Positions 17,560 through 28,481 of a DNA stretch of 64,000 nucleotides are shown piece by piece. A program made the position numbers and the translations under genes. How positions within the stretch are numbered: the first letter of the stretch is position 1; the number at the start of each line of letters is the position of its first letter. Origin of the DNA: Plesiocystis pacifica SIR-1 (lineage in GTDB: Bacteria > Myxococcota_A > Polyangia > Nannocystales > Nannocystaceae); contig NZ_ABCS01000001.1 in NCBI RefSeq assembly GCF_000170895.1, forward strand, positions 248,001 to 312,000, read 5' to 3'. Below the pieces are notes generated by a model. That model searched no databases and was not told the DNA's origin. It saw only the letters and a program-made list of their open reading frames with translations.

Positions 17560-18417
17560 GTGCGTTCTCGGCCTCGTACTCGCGAAAGCGCTTTCGCGGC
17601 AGCGTCGATGGCCACCCTCGTCGCGTGGCTCGCGGGGGCTTGCGAGGCCCAGATCGACACCGTCCCCGAGGGGGCGCTCGCCCTGGTCGGGGACCAGGCC
17701 ATCGAGCCCGAGCGCCTCGACGGGGCCAACACCCAACTCGGCCCCTTTGGTCAGGCGCGCTTTCGGGGGCCCCACGGTCAGCGCGCGCTGCTCGACGCCG
17801 TCGTCGACGAAGAGCTCCTCGTGCAAGAGGCGCGGGACGCTGGCTACGGCGAGGCGCACCCGCTGGTCGAGTGGGCCGTGCTCGAGGAGCTCGCCGAGCT
17901 CCAGCGCGCCGCCATGCTCGAGCGCCGCCTGCCCCGGGCCGAGGTCGCGGCGGACACCGAGGCCCTGCGCGCCCGCTACGAGCGCGAGCGCGACGAAAAA
18001 TTCTTCGAGCCCGAGCGCCGGCGCATCGAGGCGGTCTACTTCCCGACCTTCGAGGAGGCCGAGGGCGCGCTGGCCCGGCTGAAGTCCGGCGAGGTCGACA
18101 TCGCGGGGGTGGCCGCCGAGCAGGGCCGCGACGTGCTCAGCTCGCCGGCGATGAAGCGCGACGATGACGAGTTCCCGCGCTACCACGAGGTGCTCTTCGA
18201 CCCGGAGCTGAAGGTCGGCGAGCCCCTGCGCGAGCCCGTGCTCTCGGACAAGCTCGTGCTCGTCGCCGTGCTCGCCGAGATCGTCCCGCGCTCCCACGTG
18301 CCCTTCGACACCCCCGAGGTCCAGGAGCAACTGGTGAGCGCCGAGCGAGCCGCGCGCCTCGAGCCCGTGGAGGCGGAGCTGCTCGACGAGCTCCGCGCGC
18401 AGTATCCAGCGGGCTAG
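17560..18417 (+). CDS. PpiC/SurA-type peptidyl-prolyl isomerase-like exported chaperone
   Basis: The 285-residue product has a signal peptide with a possible lipobox (LAGAC, Cys28). A SurA-like N-terminal helical region follows (RALLDAVVDEELLVQEARDAG), then a parvulin-type stretch (about residues 140-245) with FFEPERRRIEAVYF, a segment of AEGALARLKSGEVDIAGVAA and the closing VGEPLREPVLSDKLVLVAV. This layout is typical of periplasmic parvulin-type foldases that help outer-membrane proteins. The next gene is another SurA-like chaperone, so the two probably work together. The GTG start at 17560 is the first that gives the signal peptide. Confidence 0.8.
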   Translation: MRSRPRTRESAFAAASMATLVAWLAGACEAQIDTVPEGALALVGDQAIEPERLDGANTQLGPFGQARFRGPHGQRALLDAVVDEELLVQEARDAGYGEAHPLVEWAVLEELAELQRAAMLERRLPRAEVAADTEALRARYERERDEKFFEPERRRIEAVYFPTFEEAEGALARLKSGEVDIAGVAAEQGRDVLSSPAMKRDDDEFPRYHEVLFDPELKVGEPLREPVLSDKLVLVAVLAEIVPRSHVPFDTPEVQEQLVSAERAARLEPVEAELLDELRAQYPAG

Positions 18418-18484
18418 GGGCGCTGCGCGCTGCTGGGGCTTCCCCGCCTTGTGTGCCCTCCGACCAGGGTGCTACACCGCCTGG

Positions 18485-19477
18485 GTGCGCGCTCTCGCCC
18501 CGAGCTTGCTGATCACCCTCGGCCTCGCCGTGGGCGCGTCGATGTCGAGCGCTCTGGTCGCTCCCGAGCTCGCCCACGCGGCCGACCCCCAGGTCCTCGA
18601 TCGCATCGTCGCGGTCGTCGACGACGAGATCATCCTCGAGTCCGACCTCGCCCGCTGGCTGATGTTCGACGAGGAGATCGCGTTCGAGCTCCAGAAGCTG
18701 CAGAACCCGACGGAGGACCAGCTCATGCGCCGCCTCGCCGAGCTCGAGCCCCTGGCCCTCGACAACCTCATCGGGCGCAAGCTGATGCTGTCCCAGGCCC
18801 AGACCTTCCAGGTCGGGGCCACCGAGCAAGAGGTCGAGGTCTACCTGCAGCAGCTCGCCCGCAGCGCGCAGCTGAGCTCCGTCGCCGAGCTGCGCACGGC
18901 CGTGGAGCAGAGCGGCCGCTACGGCACCTGGCCCGAGTACCGCAACAAGCTGCGCGAGGACATCATCCTCTACAAGCTCCAGGGTCAGCTGCTCAACATC
19001 GCGGTCAGCGACGCGCAGGTGCTCGAGCGCTACCGCGAGCTGAGCAAGGGCGAGGAGTCGCGCCTGGCCGTGCGCCGCCTGGTGTTCCGCGCGGGCGAGG
19101 ACAGCTCCGAGCGGGACGCGGTGTTCAAGCGGGCCAAGACCGTGGTCCGTCGGCTCAGCGGCGGCGAGGACTTCGAGGCCGTCGCGGCCGAGCTGGGCCA
19201 GGCGGCGGAGTCCGAGGAGGTCACCCGCAGCGGCGTGTCCCGGCCCATCGGCGAGCGCCTGTTCAAGGCCAAGGCCGGCGACGTCGTCGGCCCGCTGAGC
19301 TCCGGCCAGGGCTACGTGGTCTTCCTCGTCGAGGAGGTCATCGCCTCGGACCTGCTCGGCTTCGAGGAGGCCAAGGACCGCCTGCGCCGGCTGCTCGAAG
19401 AGGAAGCCCGCCAAAAGGCGCTCAAGGAGCTCTACGAGCAGCTCCGCGCCCGGGCCCACGTCGACATCCGCCTTTGA
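18485..19477 (+). CDS. surA: SurA-like periplasmic chaperone/peptidyl-prolyl isomerase
   Basis: I take the GTG at 18485, which opens a signal peptide ending AHA-A (residue 36). The SurA N-domain starts LDRIVAVVDDEIILESDL, the family hallmark, and continues through a long helical region (LDNLIGRKLMLSQAQ). One parvulin domain (about residues 195-285) contains RRLVFRAG and SRPIGERLFKAKAGDVVGP. E. coli SurA is longer because it has two parvulin domains; this 330-residue form has one. It escorts unfolded outer-membrane proteins through the periplasm, in keeping with the many barrels and surface lipoproteins nearby. The ffh gene follows 80 bases later on the same strand. Confidence 0.88.
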   Translation: MRALAPSLLITLGLAVGASMSSALVAPELAHAADPQVLDRIVAVVDDEIILESDLARWLMFDEEIAFELQKLQNPTEDQLMRRLAELEPLALDNLIGRKLMLSQAQTFQVGATEQEVEVYLQQLARSAQLSSVAELRTAVEQSGRYGTWPEYRNKLREDIILYKLQGQLLNIAVSDAQVLERYRELSKGEESRLAVRRLVFRAGEDSSERDAVFKRAKTVVRRLSGGEDFEAVAAELGQAAESEEVTRSGVSRPIGERLFKAKAGDVVGPLSSGQGYVVFLVEEVIASDLLGFEEAKDRLRRLLEEEARQKALKELYEQLRARAHVDIRL

Positions 19478-19557
19478 GCGGTCGGGATTGGCGCCGGTCT
19501 CTGCCTCGCGCGGCCGCAGCGGTCGGGTGAGGCGCCAAGGTGTGCTATCCACCCCCG

Positions 19558-21333
<1,776 letters not shown>

Positions 21334-21631
21334 TGGGCGATCGGCGCGGGGCCTCGAGCGGTCCGCGCGGTTCGTTTCGTCGCAGGCGCGGCGCGCCATG
21401 GCTCGGTGTGCCTGCTCGGGCTCTCAGGGTCGGCGAGAGGAGCTCTGGCCGACCCTCTGTCGATCTCGACCGTCGCGGATGAGCCACGCCCTCCGACGCC
21501 CCGCGCGACCGGCCCTGCGTTCGTTTTGTAGTCCGCGCTGCACGCTTGGCGCGGTTCCGGACGGGTCGTTTTCTGTTATCCTGCTCACAGAACGGGGCCG
21601 GTCTAACCCGCTCCGTCGCACGCCTCCGGCC
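21334..21631. other. Intergenic region with hairpin of the GGCCGACCCTCT family
   Basis: After ffh the region holds a hairpin at 21426-21456 with 9-bp arms (AGGGTCGGC and GCCGACCCT). The sequence TGGCCGACCCTCTG within it recurs in two other intergenic repeats of this window (near 30129 and 47138). It may end or protect the ffh transcript. There is no T-tract. Confidence 0.55.
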
Positions 21632-23996
21632 ATGGCTCCCCCTAGCGCCAATCCCCTCGCGCAGGACTCTCGACTGCAGGTCGACGCGGTCGTCGCCCAC
21701 CGCTACCGGGTGGTCGCCCACGCCCGCGCGTGCGGCTTTGGTCAGGTCTACGAGGTCGAGGACGAGGTCACGGGCACGCAGGTCGGGCTCATGCGCCTGG
21801 CCCCGGAGTTCGCCCAAGACGGCGTGCGCGAGCGCTTCATCGACAGGCGCCTGAGCGCGACCTTGGACGACCCTCGCGTCGTCGACGTGCTCGACCTTGG
21901 CGAGGACCTCGACGGGCGGCTGTACCTGGTCATGCCGTGGATCGAGGGGGAGACCCTGCTCGACCGCCTGGACCGGGAGTCGCCCTTGCCCTGGGCCATC
22001 GCCCGCGACCTCGTGGTCGAGATCGCCGGGGCGCTCTCGGCCGCGCACGAGGTCGGGCTGGTGCACGGCGCCCTCGATCCCCAGCGGGTGCTGCTGCCCA
22101 AGGAGGGCGGGGTGATGGTCGTCGACTTTGGCCTGGCCGCCTCGCTGCCCGCGAACCCCCTCGACGCCGGGGCGAGACAGGGGCGCAGCGAGACCCTGAC
22201 CAACATGTTGCCCGGCGACCCGCGCTACCTCGCGCCCGAGCAGATTCGGGGCGAGGCCGGGGACATCCGCAGCGACGTCTACGCCCTCGGCGTGCTGGCC
22301 TGGGAGCTGGTCTCGGGCACGCCTCCCTTCGGCGCGGGCAGCCTCGTCGAGGTGGTCCAGGCCCAGCTCGAGGCGCCCTTGCCCGAGCTGGTCCGCCTCG
22401 GCGGCGCGCCCGTGGAGATCGAGGCGCTGCTCCACCTGGCGCTGGCCAAGGCGCCCGACGAGCGCTTCGCCTCGGTCGAGGAATTCGCGGTCACCCTCGG
22501 GGCCCTCGACGCGTCCTCGCGGCGGACCATGGTCCCGCGCTCGAGCGCGCCCACGGGCGCTCACCGAGCGCTGACGGGTCGGCACGCGGCCGTCTCGACC
22601 AAGCCGCGCAAGGCAGGAGCGCGCAAGCCCAAGCCCCGCAAAGCACCCGCGTCTCCAGCTTCGCGCGCGACCATGGTGGCCGGCAGCGCGCCGAGCTCGG
22701 ACTCGGCGGCGGTCAAGGGGTCGGTGTCCCTGGGCGAGCAGGCGACGATGCTGTCCGAGGGCCTGACCAGTCGCCCTTCCCGGCCGTCGACGAAGCTCGA
22801 GAAGCGCAAGCCGCCCAAGCTGAAGCCGCGCAGGCCACCGGACGGTGTCCAGCCCCGCAAGCACACCCAGAGCGCGCAGATCACCGAGGCCGTGCCGGCC
22901 CTCGACATGGAGGCCATCGAGGCCGAGGAGCGGCGCAGCGAGGGCGCGGTCGCGGTCGCGTGGGCCGAAACCTCGCCCCCCCGGGCTCGACCCCCAAGCC
23001 GCGCACGGGGGCGACCATCGTCGCCACAAGGCGCCGCCAAACGCCAAGGCGCCCGCGGCCGACGAGCGCGAGAGCTCGAGCACCGAGGGCGAGATCCACA
23101 TCGACCTCGAGACGCCGGCGGAGCGCTCGACGAGCGCGCCCGTGGCCGCGGTGGTCGTCAACGAGACCAAGCCGGCCGCGGCGAGCGTGGCTCCGACTCC
23201 GGCCCCAAGCTCGTCTCCAACCGGGCAGACGGAGACCAGCGCGGCGGCCAAGGTGCTCCCCCTTCAGCCGGTCGCCGCGGCGGCCGAGCCGAGCCCGAGC
23301 CCCGAGCCGACCACCCCGCCAGCGGAACAAAAGCGCGGCGGTCTGGGCTGGCTCGAGAAGGCGATCATCGCGTTCTTGCTGTTCGACCTGCTGGTCTTCG
23401 CGGGCTACAAGATCTTCGGCGGCTCGAAGGCGGAGCCCGAGGACGAGGCCGCCGTGGCCGAGCGCGCCCAGGGTGAACGGTCAGACGAGTCGGCCCCCGA
23501 ATCGCCCGAGGCGCAGCCAGCTGGCCAGGGCGAGCCAGGACCGGGCGGGGCCGCGGCGGGCGAGGACGGCGACGCGCCGGTGGTCGAGGACGGGGACCCG
23601 GCCCAACCTGTCGGCGGGCCCTCGGGAGCCGGAGGCGGCGCGGCCCCGGTTCAGCCCGCCGACGTCAACGCCATGATCGCGGCCGAGCTCGCCCCCGAGC
23701 CCGACGCCCCGGGGCCCCAGCGACCCCTCGAGGCGGCCCTGAACGCGAGCGAGTTCCGGACCATCATGGTCGACGCGCGCCAGAAGATGATCTCGAAGTG
23801 CCTCGACACGAAGATGCGCCGGACCATCAAGATCTCGGTCAAGGTCACCCCGGCGGGCGAGGTCAGCTACGCCCGCATCATCGGCGACCAGGCCGCGACC
23901 AGCCTCGGGACCTGCATCCTCGAGCAGGTCTACCGCCTCGAGTTCCCGGCCACCCACGAGGGCGGCACCCACGTCTACGCCCTGCGCCTGCGCTGA
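21632..23996 (+). pseudogene. Pseudokinase with TM helix and TonB-like C-terminal domain, frameshifted at a C7 run
   Basis: From the ATG at 21632 the first ~450 residues form a protein-kinase-like domain with a Gly-rich loop (ACGFGQV), DFG (165-167) and YLAPEQIRG. The VAIK Lys is replaced (VGLM, Met54) and HRDLKPxN reads HGALDPQR, so the catalytic Lys and Asp are gone; it cannot be a normal kinase. A Lys/Pro-rich linker follows. At the run of seven C at 22976-22982 the frame breaks. Dropping one C restores a frame to 23996 giving a linker, a TM helix (AIIAFLLFDLLVFAGYKIF) and a TonB/AgmX-like domain with ISVKVTPAGEVSYARI and two Cys. The intact form would be a cytoplasmic sensor joined through the membrane to a periplasmic domain. 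It may be a real disruption, phase variation or a sequencing slip. Confidence 0.75.
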
Positions 23997-24007
23997 CTCG
24001 GGTCAGG

Positions 24008-24126
24008 GACAACGCCACGTCCTCCTGCCCCACGTCCACGACCAGAGACTGTGAATGAATTCACAGTCTCTGTCTGTTTTGGGCCATCGCGGACGACGCC
24101 ACGCCCTCCCTGCCCCACGTCCGCGA
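24008..24126. repeat. Palindromic repeat unit (partial plus full copy) in a tail-to-tail gap
   Basis: A full copy at 24087-24126 can form a hairpin with arms TCGCGGACG and CGTCCGCGA around a G/C-skewed loop. It is the reverse complement of the units at 47060-47101 and 47152-47193, differing at two stem positions that change together so that pairing is kept. A degenerate copy lies at 24008-24042. The gap is between the 3' ends of convergent genes, the usual place for REP-type elements. Confidence 0.75.
24043..24072. terminator. Perfect 14-bp hairpin, terminator-like
   Basis: CAGAGACTGTGAAT and its reverse complement are separated by two bases and followed by GTCTGTTTT on the plus strand. It sits 46 bases after the pseudokinase stop and can act in both directions for the convergent genes. 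A related hairpin accompanies the same repeat at 47205-47236. Confidence 0.6.
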
Positions 24127-24142
24127 CTCAGGGACTGTGAAC

Positions 24143-24188
24143 GAATCCACGCCCCCGCTCGCGGGGGCGACCACCTGCCTTCTCAAAG
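24143..24188 (-). repeat. Orphan CRISPR-repeat-like palindrome, copy 1
   Basis: On the minus strand this reads GAGAAGGCAGGTGGTCGCC, then a hairpin CCCCCGC-GA-GCGGGGG, then CGTGGATTC. The hairpin flanked by GGTCGCC and GTGGATT resembles type I-C CRISPR repeats. A second, diverged copy is at 37876-37918. No spacer array or cas gene is present, so it may be a REP-type element of similar shape. Confidence 0.45.
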
Positions 24189-24277
24189 GCACGAACTCCA
24201 TTACCCACCAAGCCAAAGCGGAGGAGCGGACAGCGACGCAGCGCCCTCGGTTCTAGGCGACTGTGGGGGCAGAGCAG

Positions 24278-25015
24278 TCAGTCATCGTTGAGGGTGTCGA
24301 TGCGGGCGCAGGCGGCGTTGGTCACCGACGCCAGCGCGCGCAGCTCGGCGATGGGGTCGGTGGCCTGGCCGTTGTGGGTCAGGCGCTCGCGCAGGGCGTC
24401 GAGGCCCTCGGCGGATACGCCCGCCCAGTCGGCGAAGCGGGCCAGGGCCTGACCTTCGCCCAGGGGCAGGGGCTGCCCGAGGAGCTCGAGGGTGTGGTAG
24501 CCGACCATGGTCAGGCGCTCGAGGGCGTCGCGGAGCATGGGGTCGAGGTGGCGCTGGTGCGTGGCCAGGCACCACAGCAGGCGGTTGCGGAGGCGGTGGG
24601 CCAGGGTCCGGAGCGCGCGCTCGAGCTCGTGGCGCAGATCGTCGGGGGCGATGGTCAGCTCGGAGAAGGGATCCTCGCCGGCGAGCACGACGTTGCGCGC
24701 CCGCCACTCGGCGAGCTCGAGGGCGAGCACGTCCGTCGAGCCTTCGAGCTCGAGCTGTGTGACCATGCGGATCTGCAGGCCGTCGCGGAGCAGGGGCCCC
24801 AGCTCCGCGCCGAGCACGTCGAGGGTGGCCTCGGGCAGCTCGCGGGCGACGATGAGCAGCTCCACCGAGTTGCCTCGGAAGTTGCGGTTGGGCCCCGCCG
24901 ACGCGCCGATCAGACACACCGCGCACAGATCCTCCCGCAGGGCCTCCGAGGCCGCGTTGGACGCGGACAGGACCTTGTTCCGGAGGGTCTCCGGCAGCCA
25001 GGGGAGCTCGGCCAT
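24278..25015 (-). CDS. Degenerate nucleotidyltransferase-like protein of unknown function
   Basis: The 245-residue protein starts at the ATG at 25015. Residues 30-85 (LCAVCLIGASAGPNRNFRGNSVELLIVAREL) have the outline of a DNA-polymerase-beta-type nucleotidyltransferase core, in which GS is followed by a DxD motif; here the acidic pair is replaced by NSVEL, so catalysis is doubtful. The rest is helical, with an HRLRNRLLWCLATHQRH segment like the HEPN-type helical partners of such proteins. This is an inference from pattern only. No signal peptide; cytoplasmic. Convergent with the pseudokinase. Confidence 0.55.
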   Translation of the reverse strand: MAELPWLPETLRNKVLSASNAASEALREDLCAVCLIGASAGPNRNFRGNSVELLIVARELPEATLDVLGAELGPLLRDGLQIRMVTQLELEGSTDVLALELAEWRARNVVLAGEDPFSELTIAPDDLRHELERALRTLAHRLRNRLLWCLATHQRHLDPMLRDALERLTMVGYHTLELLGQPLPLGEGQALARFADWAGVSAEGLDALRERLTHNGQATDPIAELRALASVTNAACARIDTLNDD

Positions 25016-25054
25016 GGGCCAACCATACCCAATGGCTGAGCGCGCGGCGATGAA

Positions 25055-27586
25055 GTGGTGAGAATGGCCGCTGCCTGTAGCCCTGCTCAGCTGTTCATTT
25101 GGCGGGGCGTCCATGGCTTCAGGGCCCTCGGGAGCGCTACCCTGGCGCCGCTCGTCGTGTCCTCCCCGTGTCTCACCGCGCTGTTTGCGTTGCTCGTCTT
25201 TGGACCAGGCGTGGTGGAGTCGCCGGGGGAGAAGGGGCCCGGGGGGGGCGTGGAAGGTCCGAGCGAGGCTCCCGAGGAAGGCCCGAGCGAGGCCCCGATC
25301 GAGGGCGGGAGCGAGGCCGAGGGCCTCGAGAGCCTGTCCGACGCCGTCCCGCCCCGGGAGCTCCAGGCCGTGCGTGCGCGGGGACCCGTGACCGTCGACG
25401 GCCGGGCGGACGACGAGGTCTGGGCCCGGGCTCCGGTCGGGTCCGGCTTCCTCGAGCGCACGCCGGACCTGGGCGCCGAGCCGCCCCTCGAGACCCGGGT
25501 GCGCGTCGCCTACGACGACGCGGCGCTCTACGTCCTGGTCGAGGGTGAGGTCGAGGGGCCCCAGGACCTCCAGGTCCGGACCCTGCGGCGGGACTCCGGG
25601 GCGATCTTCGCCGACGACACCATCGCCGTGAAGATCGACCCGCACCACGACCGGCGCTCGGGGCTGACCTTCGGGGCCAACGTCGACGGGGCGCAGGTCG
25701 ACACCATGGTGCTCGAGGACGGGCGCATCAGCATCCGCGAGTGGGACGCGGTCTGGCAGGTCGAGTCGCAGATCGAGGATGATCGCTTCGTGCTCGAGTA
25801 CCGCATCCCCTTCGCGGTCCTGGGCCTGAGCGGGCGGGCCTCGACCACGGCCGAGGGCATCACCATGGGCTTCGACGTGTCCCGGGACCACGCGCGGCGC
25901 AACGCGACCTACGACTGGCGGCTGATCGTGCCGCCCCGCCACCCCGTGTCCGCGTCGGCCTTCGGCACGCTCACGGGCATCCGCGACATCCGCCCGCGCC
26001 GGGCCCTCGAGTACACCCCCTTCGTCGTCGCGCGCACGGACTTCGGGCCGAGCTTCACCCTGGATCCGCTGCGCGTGCCCAACGTGGCCACGGGCGCCGA
26101 CCTGCGCGTGCAGGCGGGCAAGGCCTCCTTCGTCGAGGCCAGCGTGCTCACGGACTTCGCCCAGGTTGAGGTCGACGAGGTCCAGGTCGCCCGCGACCGC
26201 TTCCCGCTGTTCTTCCCCGAGCGCCGGCCCTTCTTCATCAACGGCCTGGACGTGTTCAACTTTGGCGACCAGCGCCGCGGCCAGCTGTTCTTTTCACGGC
26301 GCATCGGCCTGACCGGGGGGCGACCCATCCCGATCCTCGGCGGGCTCAAGGGCTACGGCCGCTCGGGGCGGCTGTCCTGGGGCGTGCTCAACGTCCAGAC
26401 CATGCGGACCCTGCCCCGGGCCAGCGACGACCTCGAGCAGCGCGAAGAATTCGAGTCGACGCCGCCGGAGAACATCACCGTCGGGCGCCTGCGCGTGCAG
26501 GCCTCGCGGCGGGTCATCGTCGGCGCCCTGGCCATGGGCAAGGCGCGCATGGCCGGCCCGCGCGAGGCGGACGGCCACGACAATTTCTCGGCGGGGATCG
26601 ACGGCGAGCTGCGCTCCCTCGACGGGAAGTTTCGCAGCTACGCCTTCTTCGCCGGGACCTGGCGCGAGACCCCGGCGATCGCCGACGAGGTCGACGACTC
26701 GGGCGCCGTGGTGACCCCCGGCGAGCCCGCGGGCGAGGAGTTTGGGACCAGCGCCCACCTGCGCTCGGAGTACCAGGGCCTGTTCGTGCGCCCGCGCGTG
26801 GAGTGGCTGTGGAGCGACGAGCGCTTCCAGGCGCCGCTGGGCTTTTATCGCCGACCGGGGACGGCCCGGCAGCGGGCGGAGCTGAAGTTCGCCCCGCGGC
26901 CGCGGGTGATGGGCCTGCGCGACATCGTGTTCGGCCCCGTCGCCGCCGTGGAGACCGAGCCCGACTACTCGGCCCTGCTGACCACGGCCTACGGCGGGGA
27001 CCTGCAGATCAACTGGGCCCAGGGCTGGCGCGTCCAGTATCAGGTGCGCAGCCTCAGCGACCGCGTGCTCGAGCCCTTCGAGCTCTACCTCATCGAGGTC
27101 GAGGACGGGACCTACCGCGGGCAGCGGCACAAATTCGAGGTCGGATCGCCGCGCCGGTGGTGGCTGTTCGGCAACGTCGAGTACGAGTTTCGCCAGGTCT
27201 TCGGCGGCGTCAGCCACTCCCTCGAGACCGAGCTGCGCGCGCGCCTGGGCAAGCACTTTGCGATCCAGGGCAAGTACACCCAGCTGTTCGGGACCCTGGG
27301 CGAGGCCGGCGAGGACTTCAACTTTGGCTTCCTCAACGGCACCGTCGACGTGGCCTTCACCCGCTGGCTGCACTGGGACACGCTGGTGCGCCTGAACCTC
27401 GAGCCCGGCGGCGAGCGCCTCGGGCTGCAAAGCCGCGTGCGCTGGCGCTACCGCCAGGGCAGCGACCTGTTCGTCGTCTATCGCACCGATCAGCCCCTGG
27501 GCCTCGACGCCGTCGGGGAGACCCCGCGCCAGCCCTTTCACGAGGTCACGGTCAAGCTGACCTACTACCTGCGCGCGCTGATGTAG
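25055..27586 (+). CDS. DUF5916-type outer-membrane beta-barrel protein with CBM9-like domain
   Basis: The 843-residue protein has an N-terminal signal region and a Pro/Glu/Gly-rich linker (about residues 50-100). A CBM9-like domain follows (about 105-290), starting VTVDGRADDEVWARA, the usual opening of this carbohydrate-binding fold, with VRVAYDDAALYVLVE and FVLEYRIPFAVLGL. The C-terminal half (about 300-843) is a long run of amphipathic beta strands with a terminal aromatic pattern (VTVKLTYYLRALM), typical of the DUF5916 barrel. FFPERRPFFINGLDVFNFG is the conserved block of that family. It is most likely an outer-membrane protein with an exposed ligand-binding domain; the ligand is unknown. 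Either the GTG at 25055 or the ATG at 25064 could be the start. Confidence 0.85.
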   Translation: MVRMAAACSPAQLFIWRGVHGFRALGSATLAPLVVSSPCLTALFALLVFGPGVVESPGEKGPGGGVEGPSEAPEEGPSEAPIEGGSEAEGLESLSDAVPPRELQAVRARGPVTVDGRADDEVWARAPVGSGFLERTPDLGAEPPLETRVRVAYDDAALYVLVEGEVEGPQDLQVRTLRRDSGAIFADDTIAVKIDPHHDRRSGLTFGANVDGAQVDTMVLEDGRISIREWDAVWQVESQIEDDRFVLEYRIPFAVLGLSGRASTTAEGITMGFDVSRDHARRNATYDWRLIVPPRHPVSASAFGTLTGIRDIRPRRALEYTPFVVARTDFGPSFTLDPLRVPNVATGADLRVQAGKASFVEASVLTDFAQVEVDEVQVARDRFPLFFPERRPFFINGLDVFNFGDQRRGQLFFSRRIGLTGGRPIPILGGLKGYGRSGRLSWGVLNVQTMRTLPRASDDLEQREEFESTPPENITVGRLRVQASRRVIVGALAMGKARMAGPREADGHDNFSAGIDGELRSLDGKFRSYAFFAGTWRETPAIADEVDDSGAVVTPGEPAGEEFGTSAHLRSEYQGLFVRPRVEWLWSDERFQAPLGFYRRPGTARQRAELKFAPRPRVMGLRDIVFGPVAAVETEPDYSALLTTAYGGDLQINWAQGWRVQYQVRSLSDRVLEPFELYLIEVEDGTYRGQRHKFEVGSPRRWWLFGNVEYEFRQVFGGVSHSLETELRARLGKHFAIQGKYTQLFGTLGEAGEDFNFGFLNGTVDVAFTRWLHWDTLVRLNLEPGGERLGLQSRVRWRYRQGSDLFVVYRTDQPLGLDAVGETPRQPFHEVTVKLTYYLRALM

Positions 27587-27598
27587 CCCGCCGCAGGC

Positions 27599-28433
27599 TC
27601 AGCCAAAGAACGCCAGGCAGCGCAGCTCGATGCTCTCGCGCAGGCTCCCCGGCGAGCCGTCTCCCGGGGTCTCGGGGTGGGCGAAGGCGGTGTGGGGCGT
27701 GAACCGGGCGCGGCCGTCGGTGGCCGAGTCGTAGACCTTGAACACCAGGGCCTCGTCGCGGCTCATGGCGGGGAAGTGGGTCCAGCGATGGGCCGGGTTG
27801 TAGGCGAGCTGGTAGATCTCCCCGACCCGCGTGGGGTGGCGGCGCTCGGCGGCGATGAAGTCCGCCGGGGCCACGCTCCGGGCGTCGCACAGCGCCAGCG
27901 GATGGGCGAGCAGGCGGGCGCGCGGGTCGGCGTAGATCGGCCGCCACACCTGGACGATGGCGAAGCGACGCGCGAGCAAGCAAGCCTTCGGCCTCGTCCG
28001 GCAACACGTCCTGGACGCGCCACGGGCCCGAGCGCTCGGTGTAGTCGTTGTGGACCACGTGGACGGGCTCGCGGGCGAAGGCGCCGGCGTGGTGCTCGGG
28101 GCGCTCGGAGCGGAGCGTGTGATCGAAGATGACCACGCGCTGCGCCCCCGCGACCCGGGCGACGAGGGCCTCGGTCTCGGGGTAGGCCACGGCTTCGATC
28201 TGCGCCGGGTCCCAGTAGTCGGCCACGGCCGTGGGCGCGGCGACGAGGGTGAAGCCCTCGCGCTCGATGGTAGGGCGGGTCGGGGCCTCGCGGCCGTCTT
28301 CGATCTCGACCTCGCGCAGGTCGTCCTGGCCCCCGCTGCGCCGACGCAGGCGACCGCCGGGTCCCGTCGTCTCGGTCACGGGGGTCTCCCCGGTGTCGAT
28401 GGAGTAACGCAGCTGCGCGCGGACGCTCGCCAT
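27599..28433 (-). pseudogene. CmcJ/NvfI-family oxygenase/methyltransferase gene broken by a 4-bp duplication
   Basis: The start at 28433 opens MASVRAQLRYS. The first part has the family blocks VVIFDHTLRS and HVVHNDYTERSGPWRV. After VLPDEAEGLLAR the frame fails. In the plus-strand sequence GCAA occurs twice in tandem at 27976-27983; removing one copy restores the frame into RRFAIVQVWRPI, LALCDARSV, GEIYQLAYNPAHRW and RARFTPHTAFAHPET, the expected C-terminal blocks. Intact relatives (about 275 residues) occur in secondary metabolism and have been assigned as methyltransferase or hydroxylase; the exact reaction is unsettled. The tandem 4-bp repeat is a classic slippage mutation, so this allele is probably inactive. 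Confidence 0.85.
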
Positions 28434-28481
28434 GGGCCGAGCATACGCGACGGGGGAGGGCGGCCGTGCGACCATGGCCGC

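Noticed and set aside
22976..22982. Programmed ribosomal frameshifting in the pseudokinase
   Set aside because: A C7 run alone is not a known efficient slip site, and no stimulatory structure or spaced Shine-Dalgarno-like element is evident; mutation or sequencing error is simpler.
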